Of a DNA stretch of 64,000 bases, positions 63,886 through 64,000 are shown one piece after another. The notes beneath the pieces were generated by a model. That model saw only the letters and a list, made by a program, of their open reading frames with translations. It was not told the DNA's origin and made no database searches. The first letter of the stretch is position 1, and every line of letters begins with the position of its first letter. The translations under genes were made by a program, and so were the position numbers. Source of the stretch: Leucobacter rhizosphaerae (lineage in GTDB: Bacteria > Actinomycetota > Actinomycetes > Actinomycetales > Microbacteriaceae); NCBI RefSeq assembly GCF_022919175.1, contig NZ_CP095043.1, forward strand, positions 744,001-808,000, read 5' to 3'.

Positions 63886-64000
63886 CTACCGGAAGACGGG
63901 CGCACCGGAGGAAGATACGTCGATCTGCTCGATCGCGCGATCGCCGAGGGCCGCCATCATCGAGGTGAGCACGACGGCTTTCCGTCGCGTCTCTTCAGCG
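63886..64000 (-). CDS. ftsQ: Cell division protein FtsQ (partial, C-terminal 37 codons)
   Basis: Only the end of the frame is in the window. It reads ...RKAVVLTSMMAALGDRAIEQ, then IDVSSSGAPVFR and stop. That IDVS..GAPV ending is typical of FtsQ in this group, and its position directly upstream of ftsZ agrees. FtsQ links the divisome to cell-wall synthesis. Confidence 0.8.
   Translation of the reverse strand, partial: AEETRRKAVVLTSMMAALGDRAIEQIDVSSSGAPVFR

Overview
The window is GC-rich, densely coded chromosome from an actinobacterium, most likely a member of the Microbacteriaceae such as Leucobacter or a near relative. The genus is inferred from gene content and order, not searched. Actinobacterial signs are an RNase E/G with a long acidic N-terminus, an ANTAR response regulator, a DUF222/HNH gene, a PriA without helicase motifs, the HGxxPAAW and Trp-associated membrane genes in the trp operon, DivIVA/SepF/YggT next to ftsZ, frequent GTG starts, and several probably leaderless genes. 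There are no rRNA genes, CRISPR arrays or recognisable insertion sequences. One tRNA (Leu, anticodon CAA) is present.

Layout. 1-7.1 kb: rpmA (partial), rplU, rne, VKOR, coaE, a DUF4126 protein and rpsA. 7.2-17.4 kb: DUF222/HNH gene, acetyltransferase, polA, thioesterase, ANTAR regulator, tRNA-Leu, a run of small uncharacterised membrane and lipoprotein genes, and a SulP transporter. 17.4-25.7 kb: heme cluster, with hemA facing hemE, a fused hemY-hemC, hemD, hemB and hemL; hemL carries a single-base frameshift. 26.2-37.4 kb: one long leftward array rpe-hisE-hisG-hisF-hisI-trpE-(two membrane proteins)-trpC-trpB-trpA-lgt-pyk. 37.5-48.9 kb: a Pro/Gln-rich membrane protein, an MFS transporter, rsmB, fmt, a rightward second trpB, priA, metK and rpoZ. 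48.9-55 kb: two thioesterases, ettA, a lipoprotein, a 452-bp intergenic region rich in repeats and inverted repeats, an extra SSB, msrA and nadE. 55-64 kb: dnaE, rluD, lspA, divIVA, yggT, sepF, yggS, ftsZ and the end of ftsQ.

How it fits together. The heme genes cover glutamyl-tRNA to coproporphyrinogen and its oxidation, but no ferrochelatase or HemQ gene is in the cluster. The his and trp genes form one co-directional unit with stop/start overlaps, so histidine and tryptophan genes are probably co-transcribed. Tryptophan control is most visible elsewhere: the stand-alone second trpB is preceded by a ten-residue leader peptide with two Trp codons and a classical four-segment attenuator. It interrupts the otherwise conserved metK-priA-fmt-rsmB-rpe order.

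Most notable points: the attenuated orphan trpB, the hemY-hemC fusion beside a frameshifted hemL, the hemA/hemE operator-like repeats, the structured region upstream of the extra ssb, and in-frame tandem-repeat expansions in several proteins.
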